Source: a virus. From it: a stretch of 35,762 nucleotides of DNA. Below the pieces are notes generated by a model. It worked only from the letters and a program-made list of their open reading frames with translations, was not told the DNA's origin and made no database searches. The position numbers were made by a program, and so were the translations under genes. Below, in pieces: positions 24,048 to 31,744 of this stretch (positions are counted from its first letter, which is position 1; each line of letters begins with the position of its first letter). The stretch lies in the IMG/VR virus record IMGVR_UViG_3300021600_000013, positions 1 to 35,762 of that record; one strand, written 5' to 3'.

Positions 24048-24252
24048 GTATTGATTCTTTTACTTGTAACTCGTTAGCATTTGACATCTTTATGATTGTG
24101 TTATGGCCGTCATCAAACACGTACATGATCTCATTGACATTTACAATGATGTCAGTGTATCCCATCTCTTCCGCTGTCAACTCTTGCAGCTGCACATCAT
24201 CCGTATCCATGAACTGAATCAACTTCGTGCGCACCTGGATGAAGCCTGCCAT
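23995..24252 (-). CDS. FlbD-like small protein in the tail block
   Basis: 85 residues from ATG 24252, which follows the upstream TGA by one base; a longer frame to 24366 lies wholly in the preceding gene. The pattern FIQVRTKLIQF...DIIVNVNEIMYVFDDGHNT...IIKMSNANELQVKESIHEV resembles FlbD-type small beta proteins (strand, N-x-x-x-I, T-x-I-x-x, VKES-x-x-E-V). The phage role is unknown; a regulator or tail-assembly accessory is possible. It overlaps the chaperone gene start by 53 bp. Confidence 0.65.
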   Translation of the reverse strand: MAGFIQVRTKLIQFMDTDDVQLQELTAEEMGYTDIIVNVNEIMYVFDDGHNTIIKMSNANELQVKESIHEVHQRIKRSTALFIGQ

Positions 24253-24253
24253 G

Positions 24254-24454
24254 TCACCAGTATTCAAACGGGCACTGCGCATCCTCCACTCTGGTCTTCG
24301 CAGGCAGGAAGCAGCCGCACTCCTTGCAGGAGTTAAGTCGCTTGTCCTTATGTTGGCACAGCGCACAGATGGAACTGCGTGTCTTGCTCAGCTCGTTGTT
24401 GCGGCCCGTTGCCATAAACCACCAACCTTGAATTATTGCGCCGATGCGTGTCAT
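24254..24454 (-). CDS. Zinc-ribbon-like small protein
   Basis: 66 residues from ATG 24454, which overlaps the upstream stop as ATGA. The C-terminal half contains CALCQHKD, then CKECGCFLPAKTR and CPFEYW, giving at least five Cys in a ribbon arrangement. The N-terminus (MTRIGAIIQGWWFM) is amphipathic. CGCFLPAKTR followed by CP-x(n)-W at the end is a recurrent signature in small proteins of Bacteroidota phages and prophages. Probably binds zinc; the role in the tail block is unknown. Confidence 0.75.
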   Translation of the reverse strand: MTRIGAIIQGWWFMATGRNNELSKTRSSICALCQHKDKRLNSCKECGCFLPAKTRVEDAQCPFEYW

Positions 24455-24783
24455 GGGATTAGTATAGGATTTAGCCCAACGGATGCAGCTGAGAATGATA
24501 TACACTTGTAGGTCTCTGAGTCGATAGTTAGATCTAATCGATCGTAGCAGTTTTCGCATTGTGTTGCCCATATCGTATATCCTTGTAGTGGGTCGAGCTG
24601 CACTCCATCAATCAGAATAAATCCCCCATCACTCACAACTTCAAACTGTTGTATATTCTGTGTTGCATTGTGCTGAACCGAGATGTAGTAAGTGTCATCA
24701 GCTAAGCCAACATTGTAAACTATCTGAGTCAAGCAAGCATTGATATAACTGCCTGCATCATAACATGGTGTACATACGCTCAT
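24451..24783 (-). CDS. Structural-type protein after the large terminase
   Basis: 110 residues from ATG 24783, overlapping the terminase stop as ATGA. Beta-rich, with Cys pairs at the start (MSVCTPCYDAGSYINAC) and later (CENCYDRL). Composition resembles the beta-rich virion proteins of this genome. A small tail or neck component is plausible. No family is recognised. Confidence 0.6.
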   Translation of the reverse strand: MSVCTPCYDAGSYINACLTQIVYNVGLADDTYYISVQHNATQNIQQFEVVSDGGFILIDGVQLDPLQGYTIWATQCENCYDRLDLTIDSETYKCISFSAASVGLNPILIP

Positions 24784-26057
24784 AGGTATCGCTTTAAGAT
24801 TGCGTTGACAAAGTAACGAAAACAATCCAAGAAGTCAGCACGCTCGGATAAGATTCTTCTGTTGCTCTTGATAATGCTGCCGTTGGCATCGCACTGCACT
24901 TGCTTAGCATCGAACACAAACCCCTTGCACCTTACCGAGTTGGCTCGGATGTCAAGCTTGCGCAGTGCTGCATTGCAATCAATGCGGCTGTTGTAGTGCG
25001 TTGGATTAGCCGGTATGATGATCTGCGAGTCGGATAGGTGCAGCCGCCGCTTGATCTGAGTGTAAGCACTCGAGTTGTCACGCTGTTGCACTGTGCCACC
25101 TTTGCCCATCGCATCGCCCGTCAATCTCAACAGGCCCATCGGAATACCCATGCGCTCTACATGATCGCAGAACGCATCAACGCTTCCCTTCTCAATCTTA
25201 ATCTCGTCAACCACCACGCAGCCCCTCGGTAGCTGTTGTATGACCAATGCGCAGAGTGGGTTGATGTTGAAGTCGACTGAGATGAATATAGGTATGTTGC
25301 GATTGAGCACCACGCTATCATCGATGTGCCTATCGTCCTGCCACTCGTACAAGAACGGATTAGCAACATCATCCAAGATGTCCCAATCGCCCTCCACGAA
25401 TCTCTGGTACTGGACAGGCGGCAACTCCTTCAAGCTCTCAAGGTACTCGGCAGGGATATGTGGGTTGTCGGTTATCTTCGATGGTATGTAGCTCCACCGC
25501 TCAGGTAGGCTGTTGTCTCGGTAGCGATCATAGATGATTGACTTCACCCAGTTGTTGGCAGGGTTGCACGTTGCAAGGCAAACGATGGGCGGCTTGCCAT
25601 GCGCCTTGTTCCAACTGCCGATGCGCTCCTGTACCTTGTAGAACGTAACCTCTTGCAGCTCGTTAACCTCATCGAGCCCTGCGCCGTTGATCTCTAATCC
25701 ACGAAACCTGTTGAGGTCCTTGTCATCGTCAAAGCTTTCCGCCATGAAGATCAGCTCACTGTCGTTGTTGAACGTCACCACATTCGTGTCTCTGTTCCAA
25801 CTCTTGATGTGAGCATTGAGCCCATCGCTGAGCAGTCCAGTAAAGCTTGGGAACGTTGTACGCTTAAGGTCGGGCAAGCTCTTACGAATGATTGCCCATC
25901 GACTGCCGCCGTAGTGCAGTGCCAGATGGCTGATGGTAAGCAGGAGCCAGTAAGTCTTGCCGCCTCGAATCGCGCCACCAAAAACAATCACACGCTTCTC
26001 GCCATTAATCGCCTGGTCAAATGCAACTGTCTGTGTCTCGGTCAGCGTATAGCTCAT
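24780..26057 (-). CDS. terL: Terminase large subunit
   Basis: 425 residues. The ATPase has Walker A GGAIRGGKT (27-35), Walker B INGAGLDEV (123-131, with D129 and E130) and a coupling-type motif ATCNP near 162-165. The C-terminal RNase H-like nuclease shows SVDFNINP (D262), LTGDAMGKGG (D315) and a final acidic site in ERADFLDCFRYF. Both activities needed for headful or site-specific packaging are intact. It overlaps the small terminase gene by 4 bp and is followed by tail rather than portal genes. Confidence 0.95.
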   Translation of the reverse strand: MSYTLTETQTVAFDQAINGEKRVIVFGGAIRGGKTYWLLLTISHLALHYGGSRWAIIRKSLPDLKRTTFPSFTGLLSDGLNAHIKSWNRDTNVVTFNNDSELIFMAESFDDDKDLNRFRGLEINGAGLDEVNELQEVTFYKVQERIGSWNKAHGKPPIVCLATCNPANNWVKSIIYDRYRDNSLPERWSYIPSKITDNPHIPAEYLESLKELPPVQYQRFVEGDWDILDDVANPFLYEWQDDRHIDDSVVLNRNIPIFISVDFNINPLCALVIQQLPRGCVVVDEIKIEKGSVDAFCDHVERMGIPMGLLRLTGDAMGKGGTVQQRDNSSAYTQIKRRLHLSDSQIIIPANPTHYNSRIDCNAALRKLDIRANSVRCKGFVFDAKQVQCDANGSIIKSNRRILSERADFLDCFRYFVNAILKRYL

Positions 26058-26353
26058 TCACTCTTGGGCTCGGTGCGAATGATCACCAACGGCTCAGTAG
26101 ATGTGATGTTGGTGTCGGTGGTTTGCTTAGGCTTGCCGTATCCGTAACCAAATACGAATTCAGCTGCTTTAACATCTCCCTTCTTTGCCTTGAGTTTCAT
26201 TGCATTCAATATCGCCTCTGCATCAGTAACGCCATTATTTTCCGCACCCAATGTGTTCGCTATTATATCACTAAGCGCAGGAAGTTCTTTCTTGCGCCCT
26301 ACGTTTTTTGTATTGCCAGACTTCAACTTGCCTCCGTTTCTACCCTCTCTCAT
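26054..26353 (-). CDS. terS: Probable terminase small subunit
   Basis: 99 residues, basic N-terminus (MREGRNGGKLKSGNTKNVGRKK) followed by a helical region. AKKGDVKAAEFVFGYGYGKPKQ matches the recurring K-x-GD-x-KAAE-x-x-x-x-x-x-GKPKQ motif of DUF5681-type proteins encoded next to terminases. It overlaps terL by ATGA. Inferred to bind phage DNA and recruit the large subunit. It is short for a terminase small subunit, which usually has an HTH domain of about 60 residues plus an oligomerisation domain. Confidence 0.7.
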   Translation of the reverse strand: MREGRNGGKLKSGNTKNVGRKKELPALSDIIANTLGAENNGVTDAEAILNAMKLKAKKGDVKAAEFVFGYGYGKPKQTTDTNITSTEPLVIIRTEPKSE

Positions 26354-26373
26354 AGTACGAGATATTTACGAGA

Positions 26374-26688
26374 TTAATGATAGCTCACCAATTCCGCTCT
26401 GGAGTCGGTGTTCTCCTTGATTTTTGTTATCTGTTCCTCGTTGTTGTCAATGTGCAAATCAATGCCTAAGCTTTGAATTGTCTTCCACTTATCAGCTCCA
26501 TTTGTAAAGTACACGCGAAGTCTCGGGATGCCGAGCTCCTTTGCAATTTCGTACACCTTTGCACTCATGGTTGATTCATTGCGAGCAGTGATGATATACA
26601 CGCGATCACCATTGGCAATCTTCCTGCGAGCAAGTGCCATGCCCTGTGGTGTGTCAAGCACGCCGTCAACGTCGAATGATATCTTCAT
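26374..26688 (-). CDS. HAD-like phosphatase
   Basis: 104 residues. Motif I FDVDGVL (D6 nucleophile, D8), motif II VYIITAR (Thr), Lys in NGADKWKT, and motif III-like acidic LHIDNN. This is the minimal HAD fold without a cap, as in phage 5'-nucleotidase-like or polynucleotide phosphatase-like proteins. It may dephosphorylate nucleotides or DNA ends. It starts with ATGA overlap after a 43-residue protein. Confidence 0.8.
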   Translation of the reverse strand: MKISFDVDGVLDTPQGMALARRKIANGDRVYIITARNESTMSAKVYEIAKELGIPRLRVYFTNGADKWKTIQSLGIDLHIDNNEEQITKIKENTDSRAELVSYH

Positions 26689-26816
26689 CGTTTCTTGAAT
26701 TTAGCAGCCTCAGACAATGCGATTGCCTGAGCTTGTTGAGGTGTATATCCTTCATCAATTAGCTTCTTAATATTCATCTGGATGATAGCAGCTGAGTCTC
26801 CTTGGAATAGTGGCAT
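26685..26816 (-). CDS. Small 43-residue protein before the HAD gene
   Basis: ATG 26816 to TGA 26685 encodes MPLFQGDSAAIIQMNIKKLI followed by DEGYTPQQAQAIALSEAAKF and KKR. The helix with IKKLI-EGY-x-QQAQAIAL is a recurring short phage motif. The stop overlaps the HAD ATG as ATGA. A TATCTTTG box ends 7 nt upstream. Too short for an obvious function; it could be a small adaptor or regulator. Confidence 0.75.
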   Translation of the reverse strand: MPLFQGDSAAIIQMNIKKLIDEGYTPQQAQAIALSEAAKFKKR

Positions 26817-26820
26817 AGTT

Positions 26821-27120
26821 TTACAAAGATAGTGTTTTGCTTCGCTTGATATCATCCTCTGTGAGCTTCAATCTTACCACCTTGTTGTAGATAATTACAT
26901 CAGCATGGAAGTTCCCGTCATCATTGTCGCGCAGTGCTCCAATCAAGTATTCATTCGGCGCATCCACTTGCAAGTCTTCCGATGCCTGCATGATCTTCTG
27001 CATTGCCTTAACCTTGAATGTAACCTCAACATCTTGCACTGATCCGATTGGAGTCAGGTAACCAGTAAAGGTGTCATCCTGAATGCGCATGTATCCACTT
27101 CGCCATCTGTTAGCAGCCAT
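26821..27120 (-). CDS. Hypothetical 99-residue protein
   Basis: 99 residues, mixed alpha/beta, no Cys. MAANRWRSGYMRIQDDTFTG leads into QDVEVTFKVKAMQKIMQ and a C-terminal basic helix. The start overlaps the previous gene by 11 bp; an internal Met (27090) is an alternative. It lies in a run of small genes between replication and packaging. No family is recognised. Confidence 0.65.
   Translation of the reverse strand: MAANRWRSGYMRIQDDTFTGYLTPIGSVQDVEVTFKVKAMQKIMQASEDLQVDAPNEYLIGALRDNDDGNFHADVIIYNKVVRLKLTEDDIKRSKTLSL
26824..26831 (-). promoter_or_regulatory. -7 box TATCTTTG just before the 43-residue gene
   Basis: TATCTTTG on the minus strand ends 7 nt before ATG 26816 and overlaps the end of the 99-residue gene. 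Transcription would begin within a few bases of the start codon. It is well placed to drive HAD and terminase genes. Confidence 0.55.
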
Positions 27121-27286
27121 CGTTGATCATTATGTATTCGTTAAGTAATGCGTATATCATCTTCTTAATATCTTCCTTCTTACTCTTAGGCACTCGCAAA
27201 GTGATGTTGCACGTTTCTTCGCCGTACTTAAATGGCGGTCCTGCTCCTGCTCTTGTGCCGCCGTGCTTATTAATCTTCTGTTCCAT
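27110..27286 (-). CDS. Small basic protein, possibly ribbon-helix-helix-like
   Basis: 58 residues from ATG 27286 (MEQKINKHGGTRAGAGPPFK). The N-terminal HGGTRAGAG-P-x-K motif is typical of phage small DNA-binding proteins. It continues ETCNITLRVPKSKKEDIKKM, a strand-helix pattern like CopG/Arc ribbon-helix-helix regulators, then a helix. A good promoter sits directly upstream (TATCTTTG with TTG 20 nt before it). It could regulate the late operon. Confidence 0.7.
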   Translation of the reverse strand: MEQKINKHGGTRAGAGPPFKYGEETCNITLRVPKSKKEDIKKMIYALLNEYIMINDGC

Positions 27287-27530
27287 TAGGCGCAAAGATA
27301 GGAATTAACTTTTGATTGTGCAATTTTAATGTCTTAATCCACTTTGCGCATCTGGATAAATAGTAACTGTATACAATGCTTTCTGGATCCGCATTCATCA
27401 AGTGCAACCTGAAGCTCTCATGCGTGCGCTGTGTTGAATGATATGTCACGCAGCCATCTATAATCTTTCCCTCAATCGGATACCACTCGCACATGGTCTT
27501 GATAATCTTCTGCTCAGTGGTCAGCTCCAT
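27270..27530 (-). CDS. Hypothetical 86-residue protein
   Basis: 86 residues, mixed, aromatic-rich (MCEWYPIEGKIIDGCVTYHS, then ESIVYSYYLSRCAKWIKTL). Overlaps the VRR-NUC gene end by 17 bp and the small basic gene start by 17 bp. No family recognised; probably a soluble accessory protein. Confidence 0.6.
   Translation of the reverse strand: MELTTEQKIIKTMCEWYPIEGKIIDGCVTYHSTQRTHESFRLHLMNADPESIVYSYYLSRCAKWIKTLKLHNQKLIPIFAPNGTED
27293..27300 (-). promoter_or_regulatory. Strong-looking Bacteroidota promoter, TTG-N20-TATCTTTG
   Basis: TATCTTTG on the minus strand has TTG exactly 20 nt upstream (27323-27321), the standard -33/-7 spacing of Bacteroidota promoters. The box ends 6 nt before ATG 27286. 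An AATCAAAAGTT word lies between the elements (27317-27307), shared with the promoter at 11756-11763. It would drive the small basic gene and probably downstream packaging genes. Confidence 0.7.
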
Positions 27531-27849
27531 AGTTGATAATGTTTAGGAATTCTGCTTCACTTCTTACAATGTGATACTCATGCCCGAGTGATAGGCACAG
27601 CTTCTGGAAGGTGATCTGCTGCGGTGACTGCTTTCCGATGTCTGTCTTCCATTCAATCCAACAAGTCTTGCCGTTGGGCTTAAGGTAGCACATGTCAGCA
27701 ACACCGGCAATGACTCCCATCGCTTTATTCATTGCACCTTTGATGCCGTTGATGGAGTTGTTATTGATGGCAAATATGCGTCCTCTTAAGTCTGGGCGTG
27801 CATTCCAAAGGTTTTGGAAGGCTCTCGCTTGGGTTGCAACTTCACTCAT
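27514..27849 (-). CDS. VRR-NUC domain nuclease
   Basis: 111 residues from ATG 27849; the longer frame to 27906 would be translated from the GGACAGGGTG repeats and read Pro/Cys-rich, so it is rejected. Core motifs are GVIAGVADMCYL, GKTCWIEWKTDIGKQSPQQ and the end GHEYHIVRS. The E-x-K-x(n)-Q-x-x-F arrangement is that of VRR-NUC (PD-(D/E)XK superfamily) nucleases, which cut branched DNA or act like Holliday junction resolvases. It directly flanks the candidate origin. Confidence 0.85.
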   Translation of the reverse strand: MSEVATQARAFQNLWNARPDLRGRIFAINNNSINGIKGAMNKAMGVIAGVADMCYLKPNGKTCWIEWKTDIGKQSPQQITFQKLCLSLGHEYHIVRSEAEFLNIINYGADH

Positions 27850-27852
27850 AAG

Positions 27853-27882
27853 TGGACAGGGTGGACAGGGTGGACAGGGTGG
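27853..27882 (+). repeat. Tandem TGGACAGGGT x3
   Basis: Three perfect 10-bp copies in direct orientation, followed by TGGA. The core GGACA recurs at 27938 and in reverse orientation at 28051-28133. They lie immediately upstream of the VRR-NUC start, so they could also be protein-binding operator sites. Confidence 0.85.
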
Positions 27883-27972
27883 AAAATTGGGGGTTGTCCT
27901 TTGCAAACCTTAGGTGCTCTAGGTGTATAGGCGAAGTGGACAGGGTGCTGCTAAAAATGACCCTATTAGGGC

Positions 27973-28018
<46 letters not shown>

Positions 28019-28101
28019 CTCTGTTAATTATTAGTTTTTACCCTGTACCTTGTCCACTCCTTCTGTAAGCTTTGATGTTGTAAGGTTTGAAGCGGACAAC
28101 C

Positions 28102-30261
28102 CTAAAAGTTATAGGGTTGTCCAGGGTTGTCCACATTGTTTGGATTTTTATACACATAATACATAGTAATCTTAGAGCCACCCATTATTTTACGATCTTT
28201 TATAAATCCAAGTAAAGAAAGCATAGTTCCAATTCTGTGAGTGTTAAGGTAGTTAAACTTTGTCTCAAGCATTAAGTACTGTTGAATTTCAGTAAGTGAC
28301 ATCCACTCACCGTATGTTGTACCAGGTTGAAGCTTCTTGTGAATTAAGTCCTCCTCTGGAGTCGATAGCTTAAACATCTCTGTTGCTTGATTAAGTTTAT
28401 CAATATCTTCTTTTAGTATTGTGTACTGGACTCCATCTTGGAACATAAAATAGAGCTCTCGCCAAAGTGCTGCCTTGTCGCACTTGTTATATAGATCATG
28501 GTCAATGTCAAGAATATTAATTGGTATCTGCCTACGATTACCTGTTGCATCATTAAGTATCTGCGTTTCGTTTGTTGTTCCACAGAATACTGAAAGTCTC
28601 CTCATGTCAAGTGATACTCGGCCGTATGGCTCGCGCACGTTTATAAACTCTTTTGATGTTAACTCCTTAAGTCTCTTGTCTTCCTTCTTTGACTTTCCGC
28701 CGTACTCGTCATCAAGAATAAACCACTTCTTGCACATTAGGATTTCGTCATCCTTTCCGGCATCCATCTTGGACTCAGCAAATAAGTAGCGCAGTTCTTT
28801 TGGAAGAAGATACCGGAACCAATGTGTCTTACCCGTACCTTGCTTTTGTCCTGAGAATATTAGCACCAATGGAGAATGGATGCCATAAGCGGAAGCAACA
28901 GCTGAAATAAGCCATCGAGTGATGTACATATCGTAATTCGGTGTGTCGGACTTTACACTGCGAATAAGCAGATCAAGGTTAGGATATTTATAGTTTATAG
29001 GTTGGAATAGATCCTGCTCAAAGAATTCGTGCAAAGGGTTGTAAGTATGAATCCTGTTTGAGAATAGTATTGATGTGACCAGGTCTTTGCTTGACTCTTT
29101 AAACACTGCTTTGGAATCAAGGAAGATTGAGTTGATGTCATTATCATCAATCGGCTTTCCATCAAGCTCGATGTTGCGAGTGATTAAGTTCCTGCGCAGA
29201 TTGTACGTATTAACAAATGCAGCGATATCGGTGCTTACTGAATCGGATTTAAACTTAATATCCTTGCTTACTATCTGCTCGACTATCTCTTTTGAGTCTT
29301 CAGGACTGTATCCTCCTTGCTTTTCGAGTGTCTCGATGATGGCTTCTTTGGAAAGCCCTGCCGCCTTTTGCGATGTTGCATATCGAGCCATTGACTTGGT
29401 ATACTCGGAATATATTTCGATGCCGTTCTGCTTGGCATGGAAGTACAGTGTGCCGATGCTTGACTTCTTTGCCTTTGTCTCGTTGTGATTCTTAAGGCAG
29501 GCATCGAACTGGCTATCGCAGTCGAGTGAGTTGTACTTTGAGCTGTGCGATGAAAGGGTGTGGAAGTGATCGCGCCCTTGCTCTTGCAACTCTGAAACGA
29601 GTGCATAGCAGATGCGCACCCAATCGGAGTAGTCTTCGCATAGATTGAGCCCTTTGTCATCCATCTGCTTAATCATGGCATCGAAGTCAGTTTTAATAAA
29701 CATAACCTTTGGATGCTTCTGCTCCTTCTTTTTAGGAAGATACTTCTTGAATGTTGCTGATTTGGTATTAAGCAGCAAGAAGGGATCGTATGAAACAAAT
29801 CGAGCTCTTGAGACATCCTTGCCTGACTGGTCCACAATAAGTTGGTACTCGTTGTATAGGTATGCAGCAATGCCATGAAATGCATCGAGGTGGCGAGTGC
29901 CATCAATCTTGATAATAAGGCATAGTCCTTGGCCGCTGATGGAAATGAATGCAGCATAGATATAGGGGTTAGCACCTATGCGTTCTTTTACTGCGGCAGG
30001 ATCATCGAGGTTGTCGATGTCAATGGCTATGAATCCAGAGTGCTTGCGCAGGCAATCAACCTTGCGCTCCGAAAATGATCCGCTTGGTGTTACCAGTGGA
30101 GCGGTTTTCTTCTTAAGGTCTTTTATTTCTTTTGTTGGAGCATTGCGAACTTCGAGTGCGATGTCTTGCCACCTTCCAGATTGGACTCCTTCAAGGAAGC
30201 TGTCAATTTCGATGTCAATGTCTTGTTTGTCATGTACGTTTTTATAAGATGATATCAGCAT
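28102..30261 (-). CDS. Primase-helicase with BT4734, PriCT and VirE domains
   Basis: 719 residues. N-terminal BT4734-like / primase-type domain with FIAIDID (77-83) and FISISGQGLCLIIKI (105-119); PriCT-like middle part with YSDWVRICYALVSE (about 211-224); C-terminal VirE (virulence-associated E) superfamily helicase with Walker A GQKQGTGKT (471-479), Walker B-like KKWFILDDE (511-519) and sensor FCGTTNETQIL (559-569) followed by NRR. It should synthesise primers and unwind DNA at the phage fork. The C-terminal tail codes across part of the candidate origin repeats. It overlaps the upstream helicase gene by 20 bp. Confidence 0.9.
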   Translation of the reverse strand: MLISSYKNVHDKQDIDIEIDSFLEGVQSGRWQDIALEVRNAPTKEIKDLKKKTAPLVTPSGSFSERKVDCLRKHSGFIAIDIDNLDDPAAVKERIGANPYIYAAFISISGQGLCLIIKIDGTRHLDAFHGIAAYLYNEYQLIVDQSGKDVSRARFVSYDPFLLLNTKSATFKKYLPKKKEQKHPKVMFIKTDFDAMIKQMDDKGLNLCEDYSDWVRICYALVSELQEQGRDHFHTLSSHSSKYNSLDCDSQFDACLKNHNETKAKKSSIGTLYFHAKQNGIEIYSEYTKSMARYATSQKAAGLSKEAIIETLEKQGGYSPEDSKEIVEQIVSKDIKFKSDSVSTDIAAFVNTYNLRRNLITRNIELDGKPIDDNDINSIFLDSKAVFKESSKDLVTSILFSNRIHTYNPLHEFFEQDLFQPINYKYPNLDLLIRSVKSDTPNYDMYITRWLISAVASAYGIHSPLVLIFSGQKQGTGKTHWFRYLLPKELRYLFAESKMDAGKDDEILMCKKWFILDDEYGGKSKKEDKRLKELTSKEFINVREPYGRVSLDMRRLSVFCGTTNETQILNDATGNRRQIPINILDIDHDLYNKCDKAALWRELYFMFQDGVQYTILKEDIDKLNQATEMFKLSTPEEDLIHKKLQPGTTYGEWMSLTEIQQYLMLETKFNYLNTHRIGTMLSLLGFIKDRKIMGGSKITMYYVYKNPNNVDNPGQPYNF

Positions 30262-31744
30262 TATATATTGATTTTAGGGTTGTTTTTAATTTTTCATCGG
30301 CGAGGTTGATGTGGAAGCGGTTGTACTTTCTGTTTTTTTCCTTACACCAGAGCCTCGCAATTTCGTCATTCTTTTTTTTAATGTAGAGGTAGTTGTCTGC
30401 ATTTATTTTCTTGATGTTCTTTTTTGCAATAAGAGCAACATGTTCGATGGCTACAAATAGTGATCTGTATTCTTTGTGATGCTCATTCATCTGGATTAGC
30501 TTTTTGATGTCCACGCTATCGGTCATGAGGATAAAGTCTTCAATGCCTGCATCGAGCACTATCTTCTTGGGGAACTCATAGCCGCAAGGGAATAGCATGC
30601 CGAGGTGTTGCGCATCGCACTTCATCTTGGATGTGTGGAGCAGAGCGGCGCACTTTGGGCACTCTTTAACGGGCGCAACTCCTGCGCCTGGCTTCTTGGG
30701 ATTGTGGAAGATATCCTCCCAATTTCGGGAGGCGGCCCAGGAGCCATGTGTGAGGCAGTTAGCACCAAGGTCGATGATAGTAAACGCGAGCTTTATTGGA
30801 TGCGGACGAGCACCTCTGCCGCACATCTGAAGCCAAAGCGGCATCGATGCTGTTGCCTTGTTAACGATGACTGTCTCGATGTCGGGTTGGTCGAAGCCTG
30901 TTGTTGCGATTCCTATGTTGTTTAGTATGGCATCTGGAGTACTGGCAAACCATTGAAGTGTCTCAGCGCGATTGGTTGAGGTTGCATCGAGATGGCGCGA
31001 GTTAAAGCCCTCGGCAAGGAAGGCGGCATTGACTGCCATCGAGTGCTCGACATTGCAATTGAAGATGATAGTCTTGCGGCCGAGTGAGTTCTTCTTGTAG
31101 GCATTGATGGTTGTGTCGATGTACTTTGGCTCTTTGTACATCGCTCCCATCTGCGCTTGATCGAACTCGCCTGCTTTCATCTTGAGCTTAGCACGCTCTA
31201 TGATGTTGGATGCGGAGTAGGTCTGCTCAGGTGCAAGGAAGCCCTGCTCAATTAGTTCTGGTATGTCAATGCCGCAAACTATGTCATCGAAGTAGTTGCG
31301 CAGTGGGTTGGTCTTCTTGGCGGCAAGTGGAGTGGCTGTAAAGCCGATGATGTACTGATCCTTGAAGTGGTCAATGAGCTTAGTAAAGTTACCGATGTGG
31401 CACTCGTCAACTATCACCATGCCGATGTTGCTGAACATGGCAAGCCGCTTGTGGGCTGACTCAACCATTGCGACATACACGCGAGCAGGTGGGATGGACT
31501 TCATTCCGGCTACTACTTTCTGCACTGGTAGGTTGATTGCTTTGCTCGCTTGTGTGAGGAGTTCTTCGCGGTGAACGAGTATCAACACATCTTGCGAGGA
31601 CTTAGCGCAGTAGCGGTCACAAATCGCGGTAAAGCACACTGTCTTGCCTCCGCCCGTTGCGAGCTGAGCAACCACCTTGCGATGGGTGCGCAGCTTCGCA
31701 GCAATGTTGTTAATGAATCGCTCTTGGTAAGGTCGCAGGATCAT
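30242..31744 (-). CDS. DECH-box superfamily 2 helicase
   Basis: 500 residues. Q-motif-like start RPYQERFI, motif I ATGGGKT (29-35), Ia VHREELL, motif II DECH (113-116), motif III TATP (136-139), motif V-like GIATTGFDQPDI and motif VI QMCGRGAR (306-313), followed by a Cys cluster (C362, C365, C376, C387) suited to zinc. The layout is that of phage-type SF2 DNA helicases used in replication restart or recombination. It overlaps the primase gene. Confidence 0.92.
   Translation of the reverse strand: MILRPYQERFINNIAAKLRTHRKVVAQLATGGGKTVCFTAICDRYCAKSSQDVLILVHREELLTQASKAINLPVQKVVAGMKSIPPARVYVAMVESAHKRLAMFSNIGMVIVDECHIGNFTKLIDHFKDQYIIGFTATPLAAKKTNPLRNYFDDIVCGIDIPELIEQGFLAPEQTYSASNIIERAKLKMKAGEFDQAQMGAMYKEPKYIDTTINAYKKNSLGRKTIIFNCNVEHSMAVNAAFLAEGFNSRHLDATSTNRAETLQWFASTPDAILNNIGIATTGFDQPDIETVIVNKATASMPLWLQMCGRGARPHPIKLAFTIIDLGANCLTHGSWAASRNWEDIFHNPKKPGAGVAPVKECPKCAALLHTSKMKCDAQHLGMLFPCGYEFPKKIVLDAGIEDFILMTDSVDIKKLIQMNEHHKEYRSLFVAIEHVALIAKKNIKKINADNYLYIKKKNDEIARLWCKEKNRKYNRFHINLADEKLKTTLKSIYNADIIL

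Noticed and set aside
27853-27882. Three tandem 10-bp units as a CRISPR array
   Set aside because: Units are too short and have no spacers.
27852-27906. N-terminal extension of the VRR-NUC protein with Pro-Pro-Cys repeats
   Set aside because: Encoded by the 10-bp GGACAGGGTG repeats; the Met at 27849 begins a normal domain start.
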